The position numbers and the translations under genes are program-made. Below the pieces are notes generated by a model, which worked only from the letters and a program-made list of their open reading frames with translations, had not been told where the DNA came from and did not search any database. From JANMDU01 sp031388245 (lineage in GTDB: Bacteria; Pseudomonadota; Gammaproteobacteria; Burkholderiales; Burkholderiaceae_C): 20,069 nt of DNA. The stretch spans positions 1 to 20,069 of the forward strand of contig JANNED010000018.1 of the NCBI GenBank assembly GCA_031388245.1. The letters run 5' to 3'. Positions 13,480 through 20,069 of the stretch are shown here, one piece after another; the first letter of the stretch is position 1; each line of letters begins with the position of its first letter.

Positions 13480-14136
13480 TTGCTCTCAATCATACAAGCC
13501 GCTGGCTGGCCGATTTGGCCCTTAATTGCCTGCTCCATTCTTGGATTGGCGCTCGTCATTGAGCGTTTCGTCGCGCTCAAAAGCTCAAAAGTCGCACCGC
13601 CCAAATTGCTGGATGAAGCCATTGCCGTCTCGCGTCAAGGCTTGCCCGTGGCCGATGTGGTCAACCAGCTTGAGGCCAACTCAGCCTTGGGCGAAGTATT
13701 GGCCAGCGGCATGCGAGCGCTGGCTAGCAATCCGCGCTGCTCGGAAGAAGAATTGCGCAACAGCATGGAAGGCGCTGGCCGCCGTGTGACGGCCAAGCTA
13801 GAGCGCTATCTGCCCGCGATTGCCACGATTGCATCTGCCGCGCCTTTGCTGGGCTTGCTCGGCACAGTGATTGGCATGATCGAGATTTTTGGCGCCCAAA
13901 GTGGAGCGGGTGGCGGTGGTTCGGGTGTGGGGGGCTCTGGTGCCAATCCTGCTCAGCTGGCGCAAGGCATCTCGATCGCGCTCTACAACACGGCTTTTGG
14001 CCTGATCGTGGCGATACCTGCGCTGATCTTTTGGCGCTATTTCCGCGCCCGAGTGGATGGCTATTTGCTCACACTCGAGCTCGCCGCAGATCGCATGGTG
14101 CGCCATTTGCTGGCCATGCGCAATGGCGGTTATTGA
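13480..14136 (+). CDS. exbB: MotA/TolQ/ExbB proton-channel family protein
   Basis: A 218-residue inner-membrane protein forming, with ExbD, a proton-driven motor that energises TonB-type outer-membrane transport. The first transmembrane helix is WPIWPLIACSILGLALVIERFV (about 9-30). A cytoplasmic domain follows, then two further helices. The signature AAPLLGLLGTVIGMIEIF is followed by a Gly-rich loop (SGAGGGGSGVGGSG) and ISIALYNTAFGLIVAIPALIFWRYF. The TTG at 13480 is the start because AGGAG (13468-13472) lies 7 nt upstream and no ATG competes. exbD begins 10 bp after the stop. No tonB is next to the pair, so TolQ-like or other partners are not excluded, but the ExbB-ExbD-LpxK order supports ExbB. 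A weak TTCAAA, 18 bp, CATAAT promoter-like pair lies at 13415-13444. Confidence 0.93.
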   Translation: MLSIIQAAGWPIWPLIACSILGLALVIERFVALKSSKVAPPKLLDEAIAVSRQGLPVADVVNQLEANSALGEVLASGMRALASNPRCSEEELRNSMEGAGRRVTAKLERYLPAIATIASAAPLLGLLGTVIGMIEIFGAQSGAGGGGSGVGGSGANPAQLAQGISIALYNTAFGLIVAIPALIFWRYFRARVDGYLLTLELAADRMVRHLLAMRNGGY

Positions 14137-14146
14137 AAGCCGCAAC

Positions 14147-14566
14147 ATGAACTTTCGCCGCAACAACCGCGAAGAGCCCGAGATCAATTTGATCCCGTTC
14201 ATCGACGTGCTCTTGGTGGTGCTCATTTTTTTGATGCTCTCCACCACGTACAGCAAGTTCACTGAGATGCAGCTCAAGCTGCCCACCGCAGACACCGATT
14301 CCCAGCGCGATTACCCCAAAGAGCTGATCGTCTCGGTCAGCAGCGATGGGCGCTACGCGGTGAACAAAACCGCTGTAGAAGGCAAAAGCGTGGATGCGAT
14401 GTCTTCCGCACTTGCAGGCGCTGCCAAAGCGGGCAAAGACACGGTGGTCATCATCAGCGCCGATGCGCTGGCCACGCATCAAGCCGTGATCAGCGTGATG
14501 GAGGCGGCGCGCCGCGCAGGCCTGCAACAAGTGACTTTTGCGACGCAGCCTTCGCCGGCCAAATAG
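14147..14566 (+). CDS. exbD: ExbD/TolR-family biopolymer transport protein
   Basis: A 139-residue partner of ExbB from the ATG at 14147. The open frame continues 90 bases upstream, but those codons lie inside exbB and encode no ExbD-like sequence. The single N-terminal transmembrane helix NLIPFIDVLLVVLIFLML (about 14-31) carries the essential proton-path aspartate (Asp20). A periplasmic domain follows with LPTADTDSQRDYPKELIVSVSSDGRYAVN and a C-terminal VISVMEAARRAGLQQVTFATQP segment typical of ExbD/TolR. It lies 10 bp after exbB and 28 bp before lpxK, in one apparent operon. Confidence 0.94.
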   Translation: MNFRRNNREEPEINLIPFIDVLLVVLIFLMLSTTYSKFTEMQLKLPTADTDSQRDYPKELIVSVSSDGRYAVNKTAVEGKSVDAMSSALAGAAKAGKDTVVIISADALATHQAVISVMEAARRAGLQQVTFATQPSPAK

Positions 14567-14594
14567 TTGGTCAACAAAGCCGTGAGCCTCCATC

Positions 14595-15602
14595 ATGCGC
14601 TTTTCTGAGCGGCTGCAAAAAGCTTGGTATGCGCCCAGCGGAAAAGATGGGCTCTCGCTGGCACTGCTCGATCTAAGCTGGCTCTATGGCGGCATCGTGC
14701 GGCTTCGGCGCAAGCTCTACAGCAGCGGCGTGATGAACAGCACCCGCATGCCTCTTCCCGTGATTGTGGTGGGCAACGTGATTGCCGGCGGCGCAGGAAA
14801 AACTCCCGTGGTGATCGAGATCGTCCGGCATTTGCAGCAGCGTGGCTGGCAGCCAGGCATCGTCTCGCGCGGCTATGGGCGCAAGGGCACAAGTGTCTTG
14901 GAGGTGAGCAGCGCTACACCCATTTCAGAATCTGGCGACGAGCCAGCCCTGCTTCGATCGGCGTGCAATGCGCCCGTATTCGTCGCAGCTGATCGCGCCG
15001 AAGCTGCCGCTGCGCTGCTGGCCGCTCATCCCCAAGTCAACCTTCTTGTCAGCGACGATGGCTTGCAGCATCTGGCCTTGCAGCGCGACATCGAGATCTG
15101 CGTGATGGATGAGCGCGGCATAGGCAATGGGCGCTTGCAGCCTGCGGGGCCGCTGCGCGAGCCTTGGCCGCGCGATGTCGATTTTTTGCTGCACCGTGGC
15201 AATTTTGAAGGCGGCTTTGTCATGGAGCGTCAACTGGCCGGGCATGCTCTGCGCGCAGATGGCAGCCCTGTGCCGCTTGCTGATTTAGCCGGCCAGCAGC
15301 TGATTGCCTTAGCTGGCATTGCCCAACCAGAGGATTTTTTCAGCATGCTGCGCTCATCGGGATTGCGCATTGAAGAATGTATTGCGCTGCCTGATCACTA
15401 TGATTTTAATAGCGCTCCACGCAGATTCGATGCCGGCAAAGTGCTCATTTGCACTCAAAAAGATGCACCCAAGCTGCGTTGTGCCGCTTGGGCTAGCCAG
15501 CACACCATCCTGGCCGTGCCACTGGTGGTGACATTACCGCTCGCTTTCTACACCGCCATCGATGAAAAGCTATCATTGCTTCAAACTGCACAAAGCGCCT
15601 AA
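14595..15602 (+). CDS. lpxK: Tetraacyldisaccharide 4'-kinase
   Basis: A 335-residue inner-membrane-associated kinase that phosphorylates the 4' position of the lipid A precursor, giving lipid IVA. The N-terminal membrane-associated segment (LSLALLDLSWLYGGIVRLRRKLY) precedes the P-loop VGNVIAGGAGKTP (about 59-71). ISRGYGRKG, DEPALL and LLVSDDGLQHLALQRDIEICVMD are also characteristic of LpxK, as are GNGRLQPAGPLREP and the late LICTQKDAPKL segment. The gene lies between exbD and a Trm112-like gene, with kdsB next, a grouping of envelope genes seen in many betaproteobacteria. No strong ribosome site precedes the ATG. Confidence 0.97.
   Translation: MRFSERLQKAWYAPSGKDGLSLALLDLSWLYGGIVRLRRKLYSSGVMNSTRMPLPVIVVGNVIAGGAGKTPVVIEIVRHLQQRGWQPGIVSRGYGRKGTSVLEVSSATPISESGDEPALLRSACNAPVFVAADRAEAAAALLAAHPQVNLLVSDDGLQHLALQRDIEICVMDERGIGNGRLQPAGPLREPWPRDVDFLLHRGNFEGGFVMERQLAGHALRADGSPVPLADLAGQQLIALAGIAQPEDFFSMLRSSGLRIEECIALPDHYDFNSAPRRFDAGKVLICTQKDAPKLRCAAWASQHTILAVPLVVTLPLAFYTAIDEKLSLLQTAQSA
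15395..15415. repeat. 21-nt imperfect palindrome, dispersed family copy 6
   Basis: Arms TCACTAT and ATAGCGC flank a 7-nt AT-rich centre. It lies inside lpxK. Confidence 0.45.
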
Positions 15603-15605
15603 GCC

Positions 15606-15812
15606 ATGGATACCAAACTCCTCGAATTGCTCGTCTGCCCCGTCACCAAAGGCCCGCTCATCCTCGGCAAAGAAAAAACCGAGTTAATCAGCCGCAGCGC
15701 CCGCCTCGCCTACCCCATTCGCGATGGCATCCCTATCTTGCTAGAAAACGAAGCCCGCACTTTGAGCGACGAAGAAATGGATGCTTTGCATAGAAAAGCC
15801 CCACCGCTTTGA
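15606..15812 (+). CDS. Trm112-like small zinc-ribbon-related protein (UPF0434)
   Basis: A 68-residue protein of the Trm112/YcaR-like family. It opens MDTKLLELLVCPVTKGPL, has YPIRDGIPILLENEAR in the middle and ends in a short acidic then basic tail. Only one cysteine (Cys11) is present, so the full zinc site of eukaryotic Trm112 is absent, as is usual for bacterial members. The gene starts 3 bp after the lpxK stop, and its own stop overlaps the region just before kdsB. In bacteria this family sits consistently between lpxK and kdsB. The molecular role is not established; a methyltransferase-partner role is known for eukaryotic relatives only. Confidence 0.93.
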   Translation: MDTKLLELLVCPVTKGPLILGKEKTELISRSARLAYPIRDGIPILLENEARTLSDEEMDALHRKAPPL

Positions 15813-15820
15813 TCCTTGCC

Positions 15821-16567
15821 ATGCGCTTCACCGTCCTCATCCCCGCCCGCCTTGCTTCCACGCGCTTGCCCAACAAGCCGCTGGCGGATATTGGCGGGGC
15901 GCCGATGGTGGTGCGGGTAGCGCAGCAAGCCCTCAAAAGTGGCGCAAGCCGGGTGGTGGTGGCTTGTGATGATGTGTCGATCCAAGCAGCCTGCGCAGCA
16001 CATGGCATTGCAGCCGTGCTCACAAAAACAGACCATCCCAGCGGCTCAGACCGCTTGGCCGAGGCTTGTGACCAGCTGGCTTTGGCAGACGATGCGATTG
16101 TGGTGAATGTGCAAGGCGATGAGCCGCTGATTGATCCGCTACTGATTGCGCACGTTGCAAATTTATTGCAAAAATCACCTCTTGCCAGCATGGGAACTGC
16201 CTCTCACGCTATTGAATCAATAGCAGATTGCAGCAACCCGAATGTCGTCAAAGTGGTGCTCAATGCAAAGAGCGAGGCACTGTATTTCAGCCGCAGTTTG
16301 ATCCCCTTTGATCGTGATGGCCATCCAAATGCGCCACAAGCTTTACGCCACGTCGGCATTTACAGCTACCGCGCTGGCTTTTTGCGCCTGTTTCCCAAGC
16401 TGCCCCAAGCGCCGATTGAAGTGAGCGAATCGCTGGAGCAACTACGCGCCCTCTGGCATGGCTACAAAATTGCCGTGCACGTGAGCGATGCTGCCCCCGG
16501 GCCGGGGGTGGATACGCCCGAGGATTTGGAGCGTGTTCGGCATCTGTGGGCCAGCGTGGCTGGCTGA
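15821..16567 (+). CDS. kdsB: 3-deoxy-manno-octulosonate cytidylyltransferase (CMP-Kdo synthetase)
   Basis: A 248-residue cytoplasmic enzyme that makes CMP-Kdo from CTP and Kdo, for the inner core of LPS. Motifs in order: FTVLIPARLASTRLPNKPLADIGG at the N-terminus (nucleotide binding), ACDD, DHPSGSDRLAEA, VVNVQGDEPLIDP, YFSRSLIPFDRD, HVGIYSYRAGFL, ESLEQLRAL and GVDTPEDLERV. I use the ATG at 15821; a TTG 12 bp earlier is in frame but overlaps the previous stop codon. No good ribosome site is visible, so translation may be coupled to the Trm112-like gene 8 bp upstream. Confidence 0.97.
   Translation: MRFTVLIPARLASTRLPNKPLADIGGAPMVVRVAQQALKSGASRVVVACDDVSIQAACAAHGIAAVLTKTDHPSGSDRLAEACDQLALADDAIVVNVQGDEPLIDPLLIAHVANLLQKSPLASMGTASHAIESIADCSNPNVVKVVLNAKSEALYFSRSLIPFDRDGHPNAPQALRHVGIYSYRAGFLRLFPKLPQAPIEVSESLEQLRALWHGYKIAVHVSDAAPGPGVDTPEDLERVRHLWASVAG
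16206..16226. repeat. 21-nt palindrome, dispersed family copy 7
   Basis: The inner 17 nt form a perfect odd palindrome, with GCTATTGA and TCAATAGC arms about one central base. Outer family positions are AC and AG. It lies inside kdsB. Confidence 0.55.
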
Positions 16568-16662
16568 GGTTTTACGCTGAGGGCTTTCTCTCTCAGCCGC
16601 GTCAGTCGGCTCAAAGCCGCCCATGCTATCCTCTGCGGAGTTGATAAAAAACGAGGACAGCT
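16568..16662 (+). promoter_or_regulatory. kdsB-adk spacer with hairpins, including a candidate element masking the adk start
   Basis: The 95-bp spacer holds GCTGAG/CTCAGC (16576-16581 and 16592-16597) and CGGCT/AGCCG (16607-16611 and 16615-16619), neither followed by T residues. A longer pairing joins CATGCTATCCTC (16622-16633) to GAGGACAGC plus the start ATG (16653-16665), with one mismatch and one bulged T. That fold would cover both the GAGG ribosome site (16653-16656) and the start codon. No convincing promoter was found. Confidence 0.45.
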
Positions 16663-17319
16663 ATGAGACTCATTCTGTTGGGTGCGCCCGGTGCAGGCAA
16701 AGGCACGCAGGCGGCATTTATTTGCAAGCAATACGGCATTCCGCAAATTTCTACCGGCGATATGCTGCGCGCCGCCGTCAAAGCGGGCACGGAGATGGGC
16801 CTAGCGGCCAAGAAGGTGATGGATTCTGGCCAATTGGTGAGCGATGACATCATCATTGGTCTCGTGAAAGAACGTATCTTGCAAGCCGATTGCGCCAAGG
16901 GCTTTTTATTCGACGGCTTCCCGCGCACCATCGCTCAGGCTGATGCCATGAAGGAAGCTGGCGTGAAGCTGGATGTGGTGCTGGAGATTGATGTGCCCTT
17001 TGAAGCCATCATTGAGCGCATGAGCGGCCGCCGCAGCCACCCCGCTTCTGGCCGCATTTATCACACGAAGTTCAACCCACCAAAATCCGAAGGCCAAGAC
17101 GATGTGACTGGCGAGCCCTTGGTGCAGCGCGACGATGACAAAGCCGAGACCGTGCAAAAGCGCTTGGATGTGTACAGCGCCCAGACGCGCCCCTTAGTGG
17201 AATACTATTCAGCTTGGGCCGCCAAAGATGCAGCGAACGCACCAAAATACCGCAAGATTGATGGCCTAGGTGATGTTGCAGACATCACCGCGCGGGCGCA
17301 AGCTGCACTGGCCGGCTGA
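16663..17319 (+). CDS. adk: Adenylate kinase
   Basis: A 218-residue cytoplasmic kinase interconverting ATP, AMP and ADP. The P-loop GAPGAGKGT is at 7-15, the AMP-binding part includes STGDMLRAAV, and GFLFDGFPRTIAQA is the family signature. The LID domain (GRRSHPASGRIYHTKFNPPK and on) is the long form without the four cysteines of zinc-binding LIDs. The ATG follows GAGG at 6 nt. It is the last gene of the run from exbB and ends just before a strong terminator. A leader hairpin may affect its translation. Confidence 0.98.
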   Translation: MRLILLGAPGAGKGTQAAFICKQYGIPQISTGDMLRAAVKAGTEMGLAAKKVMDSGQLVSDDIIIGLVKERILQADCAKGFLFDGFPRTIAQADAMKEAGVKLDVVLEIDVPFEAIIERMSGRRSHPASGRIYHTKFNPPKSEGQDDVTGEPLVQRDDDKAETVQKRLDVYSAQTRPLVEYYSAWAAKDAANAPKYRKIDGLGDVADITARAQAALAG

Positions 17320-17337
17320 GCTGCATTCACCCATCAG

Positions 17338-17373
17338 AAAAGCCCGCTGGCGATCAGGCCAGCGGGCTTTTTT
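17338..17373 (+). terminator. Strong rho-independent terminator after adk, probably bidirectional
   Basis: Perfect 10-bp stem GCCCGCTGGC (17342-17351) and GCCAGCGGGC (17358-17367) with a 6-nt loop, then six T residues (17368-17373). Four A residues on the left would serve the opposite strand, whose gene ends at 17391. It sits between two convergent transcription units. Confidence 0.93.
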
Positions 17374-17390
17374 GCGGTCCGTTCAAACCA

Positions 17391-18362
17391 TCAAGCCACG
17401 GGCTTGAAGTCGTACCCATTGCCCAGCTTCTCTACGCGGCCAAAGGCTGGGAAGGGGAAGTGGAAGCCGCCAGCGAGCATTTTCTCGGCGATGACCATCT
17501 CAAACATTTTGCGGCGCGTCTCGCGGGCGGCATCGGCATTCATGTCAAATTGCACCGCCCAATCCGGGTTGCGGGCAAACAGCTCAGGAATGTTGGTGAT
17601 GTCTGCAAGATACGCAAACTTCTCGCCTTTGCTCTGCACAGTAAACAGCGTATGGCCGGGTGTGTGACCAAAAGCAGCCACGCTGTTGATGCCTGGCAGC
17701 ACTTCTTTGCCTGGCTCAAATTGAATGAGCTGATCCGCAGGCAAGCCATTGAAAATACGGCGCACGCCTTGGAAAGCGCCCTTCATCGCCTCTGGCGCAG
17801 CAGCCATGCGTGCATCGTCCATCCAGAAGGCATGCTCCACGGTGGGCACCATGATCTTGGCCTTGGGGAAGACAAGCTGGCCGGCTTTGTTGCGCACGCC
17901 ATTGATGTGGTCGCCGTGGTAATGCGAGAGGATCACGGTATCGATATCGTCGGCTTTGAAACCAGCGGCATTCAGATTGGCCATCAAGCGGCCCGTGGTG
18001 GGGCCGCCGTTGTCTGCAAAACCGGTGTCCATCAAAATACGGCGGTTGCCAGCCACGACCAAGAAAGCGGTGAAGGGCACATCGATGAAATCCGTGGGTA
18101 AATTTTGAGATTTCAGCAGTGCTTGCACTTCGGCCAAGGGCGCATTGCGCACAAACTCGGCAGCCAGCGGACGACGCGCCACGCCATCGTTCAAGGCGAT
18201 GATTTCCATGTCGCCCAGCTTTTGCTTTCTGAAGCCCACTTGCACCACGGAAGGTGCGCCAAAATTCGGTGCATTTTGCGCAATCAGCGGTGCAAACGAG
18301 CCGGCCACATAAGCCAAAGCAGCCGCGCCGCCACCTACAAAAATATCTCTGCGGTTGATCAT
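17391..18362 (-). CDS. Metallo-beta-lactamase-fold hydrolase with Tat-type signal
   Basis: A 323-residue protein from the ATG at 18362, chosen because GGAG lies 6 nt upstream and the product then opens MINRRDIFVGGGAAALAYVAG, a twin-arginine export signal. The frame remains open to 18452, without support. The binuclear metal site is intact: SHYHGDHING (His147, His149, Asp151, His152), GHTPGH (232-237), Asp254 in YLADITN and His301 in GGFHFPF. The scaffold resembles lactonase or esterase members of the family rather than true beta-lactamases. The enzyme is probably periplasmic. Substrate unknown; lactones or esters are an inference only. The gene converges with adk and lies downstream of the AEC-family permease on the same strand, 167 bp away, with inverted repeats in between. 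Confidence 0.9.
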   Translation of the reverse strand: MINRRDIFVGGGAAALAYVAGSFAPLIAQNAPNFGAPSVVQVGFRKQKLGDMEIIALNDGVARRPLAAEFVRNAPLAEVQALLKSQNLPTDFIDVPFTAFLVVAGNRRILMDTGFADNGGPTTGRLMANLNAAGFKADDIDTVILSHYHGDHINGVRNKAGQLVFPKAKIMVPTVEHAFWMDDARMAAAPEAMKGAFQGVRRIFNGLPADQLIQFEPGKEVLPGINSVAAFGHTPGHTLFTVQSKGEKFAYLADITNIPELFARNPDWAVQFDMNADAARETRRKMFEMVIAEKMLAGGFHFPFPAFGRVEKLGNGYDFKPVA

Positions 18363-18415
18363 GTTGGATCTCCTGAAATGATCGGTGAAAGGAAGAATGT
18401 GTCGAGCAATGAGGC

Positions 18416-18444
18416 AACATAGCTCTTTAACTATCAACTTCCAA
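18416..18444 (-). promoter_or_regulatory. Possible promoter of the metallo-hydrolase gene
   Basis: On the minus strand TTGGAA (18439-18444) and TATGTT (18416-18421) are 17 bp apart and about 54 bp upstream of the start codon. The match is moderate. Two inverted repeats lie just upstream of the -35. Confidence 0.4.
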
Positions 18445-18470
18445 TGATCCATGAAATTGAACTATCGAGA

Positions 18471-18516
18471 ACCGATTCGCCTGATTTCCCATCGAATCGG
18501 TACGGTTTATGACCGT
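18471..18516. promoter_or_regulatory. Two adjacent inverted repeats upstream of the metallo-hydrolase gene
   Basis: ACCGATTCG (18471-18479) and CGAATCGGT (18493-18501) are perfect 9-bp arms with a 13-nt spacer. Directly next to them, ACGGT (18502-18506) and ACCGT (18512-18516) form a smaller repeat. There is no T run, so terminator function after the permease gene is unlikely. The position fits an activator or regulator site. Confidence 0.5.
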
Positions 18517-18529
18517 TTGGTATATCAGT

Positions 18530-19465
18530 TTAAACAAAAGCAGTCAGGCTGAGCGCCAGAGCCACGGAAATCAAGGCCACCGCGCTCGACACCGCCACTG
18601 CCGCCGTGACTTCCGGTAGTGCCGTCTCATAGCGCTGTGCAAACAAAAACACATTCGCGCCAATCGGCAAAGCAGCCGTGACAATCATCACGGCCAGTGG
18701 CAGGCCAGACAAACCCAGTGCCAAGCCAACAAAAGCCACGATCAGTGGATGCGCCACATTTTTCAGCATCGACAAAGCCAGCGCCATGCGCAGATGCTCA
18801 CCCACGCGCGTAGAGGCCAGCGTGATGCCCACCAAAATCACGGCCAAAGGGCTGAACGCATTGCCCAACAATTGCAAAGGCTTGTCAACCACGGCAGGAA
18901 TGCCCAGACCTGTCTGCGCATACAACAGCCCCAAGATGATGGGAAAGATCATGGGCTGCTTGAGTGTGTTCCACATCGATATGGCCATGATCTTTGCAGG
19001 GTGCGCTTTTTCACCGCTTTTTTCTTTTAAGGTCACCAGCTCCAGCACCACCGTAGCTAGCGAGAGCATGATCAGCGAATGCACGGCAATGAGCGCGAGC
19101 AGCACCGCCACACCCTGCTCGCCATAGGCAAACTGAATCAGCGCAATGCCGATCATCACGGTGTTGCTGTAGCTGGCTGCCAAGCCCAGCACAGCCGCTT
19201 TGCGATTGCGCCCTGCCGCAAAAAACATCACCGCATACATCAGCGCCATGCCGATCACATAAGCCAACAGTGGCTTGCCCTGCAAATTCTCAGGATGCAC
19301 ATTCACCATGGTGCGAAATAACATGGGCGGCAAAAAGATCGTGAAAACCAGCTTTGACAAGTCTTTTGTGGAGTTTGCCGGCATAAAACCTGCCCGACCT
19401 GCTATGAATCCAATAGCAATCAACATGACAACGGGCAGCAGAGCTGCAAGCGCGGGATGATTCAT
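18530..19465 (-). CDS. AEC-family (auxin efflux carrier-like) permease
   Basis: A 311-residue integral membrane protein from the ATG at 19465 (MNHPALAALLPVVMLIAIGFIAGRAGF). A GTG at 19480 is in frame but gives a polar lead. About ten hydrophobic helices are visible, in two five-helix halves separated by a charged loop (LVTLKEKSGEKAHPAKIM, mid-protein). Typical AEC features include LSKLVFTIFLPPMLFRTM in the first half and PLAVILVGITLAS in the second. Bacterial members export or import small organic acids or amino-acid-like compounds. The substrate is not determined. The gene begins 19 bp after the stop of the D-threonine aldolase-like gene, so the two probably form an operon that could link transport with D-hydroxyamino-acid metabolism. 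Confidence 0.9.
   Translation of the reverse strand: MNHPALAALLPVVMLIAIGFIAGRAGFMPANSTKDLSKLVFTIFLPPMLFRTMVNVHPENLQGKPLLAYVIGMALMYAVMFFAAGRNRKAAVLGLAASYSNTVMIGIALIQFAYGEQGVAVLLALIAVHSLIMLSLATVVLELVTLKEKSGEKAHPAKIMAISMWNTLKQPMIFPIILGLLYAQTGLGIPAVVDKPLQLLGNAFSPLAVILVGITLASTRVGEHLRMALALSMLKNVAHPLIVAFVGLALGLSGLPLAVMIVTAALPIGANVFLFAQRYETALPEVTAAVAVSSAVALISVALALSLTAFV
19399..19419. repeat. 21-nt imperfect palindrome, dispersed family copy 8
   Basis: Arms CTGCTAT and ATAGCAA flank a 7-nt centre. It lies inside the permease gene, in the first transmembrane helix. Confidence 0.55.
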
Positions 19466-19484
19466 CGCTTCAGTACCCACAGAT

Positions 19485-20069
19485 TCACCAACCGTAAAAG
19501 CGCGGCCAAGTGGCTTGGAGTTGATCGCCTTCTATGGCCTGATATTCAGGAAACTGCGCCCCTGTGGCGCAGGCATGGTTGGGCAAAATACGCAGTTGTA
19601 AGCCGACGGGGAAACGCTGCGCGATTTGCGCATCCGGTGCATCGCCTGCCCGGCTCAATATGCCGTGCTCTTGATTCGCACTGCTCATGACATAACCCGC
19701 GATGGGTTGACCAAGCACATCACACACTTGGCCGTAGCCGTAATCGATGGCCTGCTTTTGCGTGCCGCGATCTCGGCTCATCGCCATCCAACCAGCGTCC
19801 ACAATGGCCCAGCCTTTGTCCGCTTGATGGCCGATCACGGTGGTGAGCACGCTGAGCGCAATATCTTGCAATGCACACACGCCCACATTGGCCATCACCA
19901 AATCCTGCATCACATACACACCCGCTCGCACCTCGCTCACGCCTTGTAATTGCATCGCCGACAGCGCAGTAGGCGTTGAGCCCACGCTGACGATTGGGCA
20001 AGGTAGCCCTGCTTCTCGCAGGCGCTCTGCGGCGAGCACACACAAGCTACGCTCCTGCTCGGCCATCGC
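19485..20069 (-). CDS. D-threonine aldolase / D-serine dehydratase-like PLP enzyme, 5'-truncated
   Basis: The C-terminal 194 residues or so of a fold-type III PLP enzyme; the frame is open to the right edge, so the ATG at 20066 is internal. VSVGSTPTA provides the phosphate-binding turn, EVRAGVYVMQDL a family signature, AIVDAGWMAMSRD a further match. The metal-binding pair sits in LPNHACAT (His and Cys, near the C-terminus), as in D-threonine aldolases and D-serine dehydratases of the DSD1 group. The lysine that carries PLP would lie in the missing N-terminal part. Such enzymes cleave or dehydrate D-3-hydroxyamino acids. The exact activity cannot be told apart here. It is followed on the same strand by the AEC permease. 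Confidence 0.88.
   Translation of the reverse strand, partial: AMAEQERSLCVLAAERLREAGLPCPIVSVGSTPTALSAMQLQGVSEVRAGVYVMQDLVMANVGVCALQDIALSVLTTVIGHQADKGWAIVDAGWMAMSRDRGTQKQAIDYGYGQVCDVLGQPIAGYVMSSANQEHGILSRAGDAPDAQIAQRFPVGLQLRILPNHACATGAQFPEYQAIEGDQLQATWPRFYGW

Noticed and set aside
15567..15587. GCTATCATTGCTTCA in lpxK as another family member
   Set aside because: Only the left arm matches; the right arm is absent.
17460..18101. Plus-strand open frame of 213 codons, and a minus-strand frame at 17716-18420
   Set aside because: Both lie over the metallo-hydrolase gene in other frames and are low in plausible protein features.
1..20069. tRNA, rRNA, CRISPR arrays, insertion sequences or attachment sites
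   Set aside because: I looked through the intergenic stretches and found no cloverleaf, spaced repeats or terminal inverted repeats with a transposase.

Overview
The window looks like chromosome of a Gram-negative betaproteobacterium, most likely Burkholderiales and probably Comamonadaceae. This rests on the Bug/TctC periplasmic binding protein, the ExbB-ExbD-LpxK-Trm112-KdsB-Adk gene string, the neighbouring xseA and sodB, and moderately GC-rich coding sequence. The genus cannot be named from the sequence alone. There is no rRNA, tRNA, CRISPR array, transposase, phage gene or long direct repeat. No gap without a gene exceeds about 225 bases.

Layout. 1-2417 (minus): a GbsR/MarR-type regulator, cydA and the start of cydB, i.e. 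a short-Q-loop bd-type quinol oxidase. They sit behind a consensus sigma-70 promoter whose -10 lies inside a 38-bp near-perfect palindrome. 2608-3618 (plus): a Bug-family binding protein. 3844-5752 (minus): a secreted beta-propeller protein overlapping a NodB-type deacetylase with an altered metal motif. 5837-6700 (plus): an alpha/beta hydrolase. 6705-7805 (minus): a Fic protein. 8022-9485 and 9538-10704 (plus): an aldehyde dehydrogenase and an AAA_14/DUF4143 ATPase, the latter behind a perfect 13-bp inverted repeat. 10746-13441 (minus): a glutathione S-transferase, sodB and xseA. 13480-17319 (plus): exbB, exbD, lpxK, a Trm112-like gene, kdsB and adk, ending in a strong terminator. 17391-20069 (minus): a Tat-exported metallo-beta-lactamase-fold hydrolase, an AEC-family permease and a 5'-truncated D-threonine aldolase/D-serine dehydratase-like gene.

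How the genes work together. Most are core functions. cydAB is respiratory and oxygen-linked. exbBD energises outer-membrane transport or envelope work. lpxK and kdsB make lipid A and the Kdo sugar of LPS. adk handles adenylates, xseA DNA repair and sodB superoxide. The Fic, aldehyde dehydrogenase and DUF4143 segment (6705-10704) looks more like accessory content.

I see no clear new multi-gene system. The best leads are non-coding: the autoregulatory promoter-operator of the cyd operon; the inverted repeat over the DUF4143 promoter; a possible hairpin masking the adk ribosome site and start codon; and a dispersed family of eight 21-nt imperfect palindromes (arms TTGCTAT and ATAGCAA, 7-nt centre), seven of them inside coding sequence.
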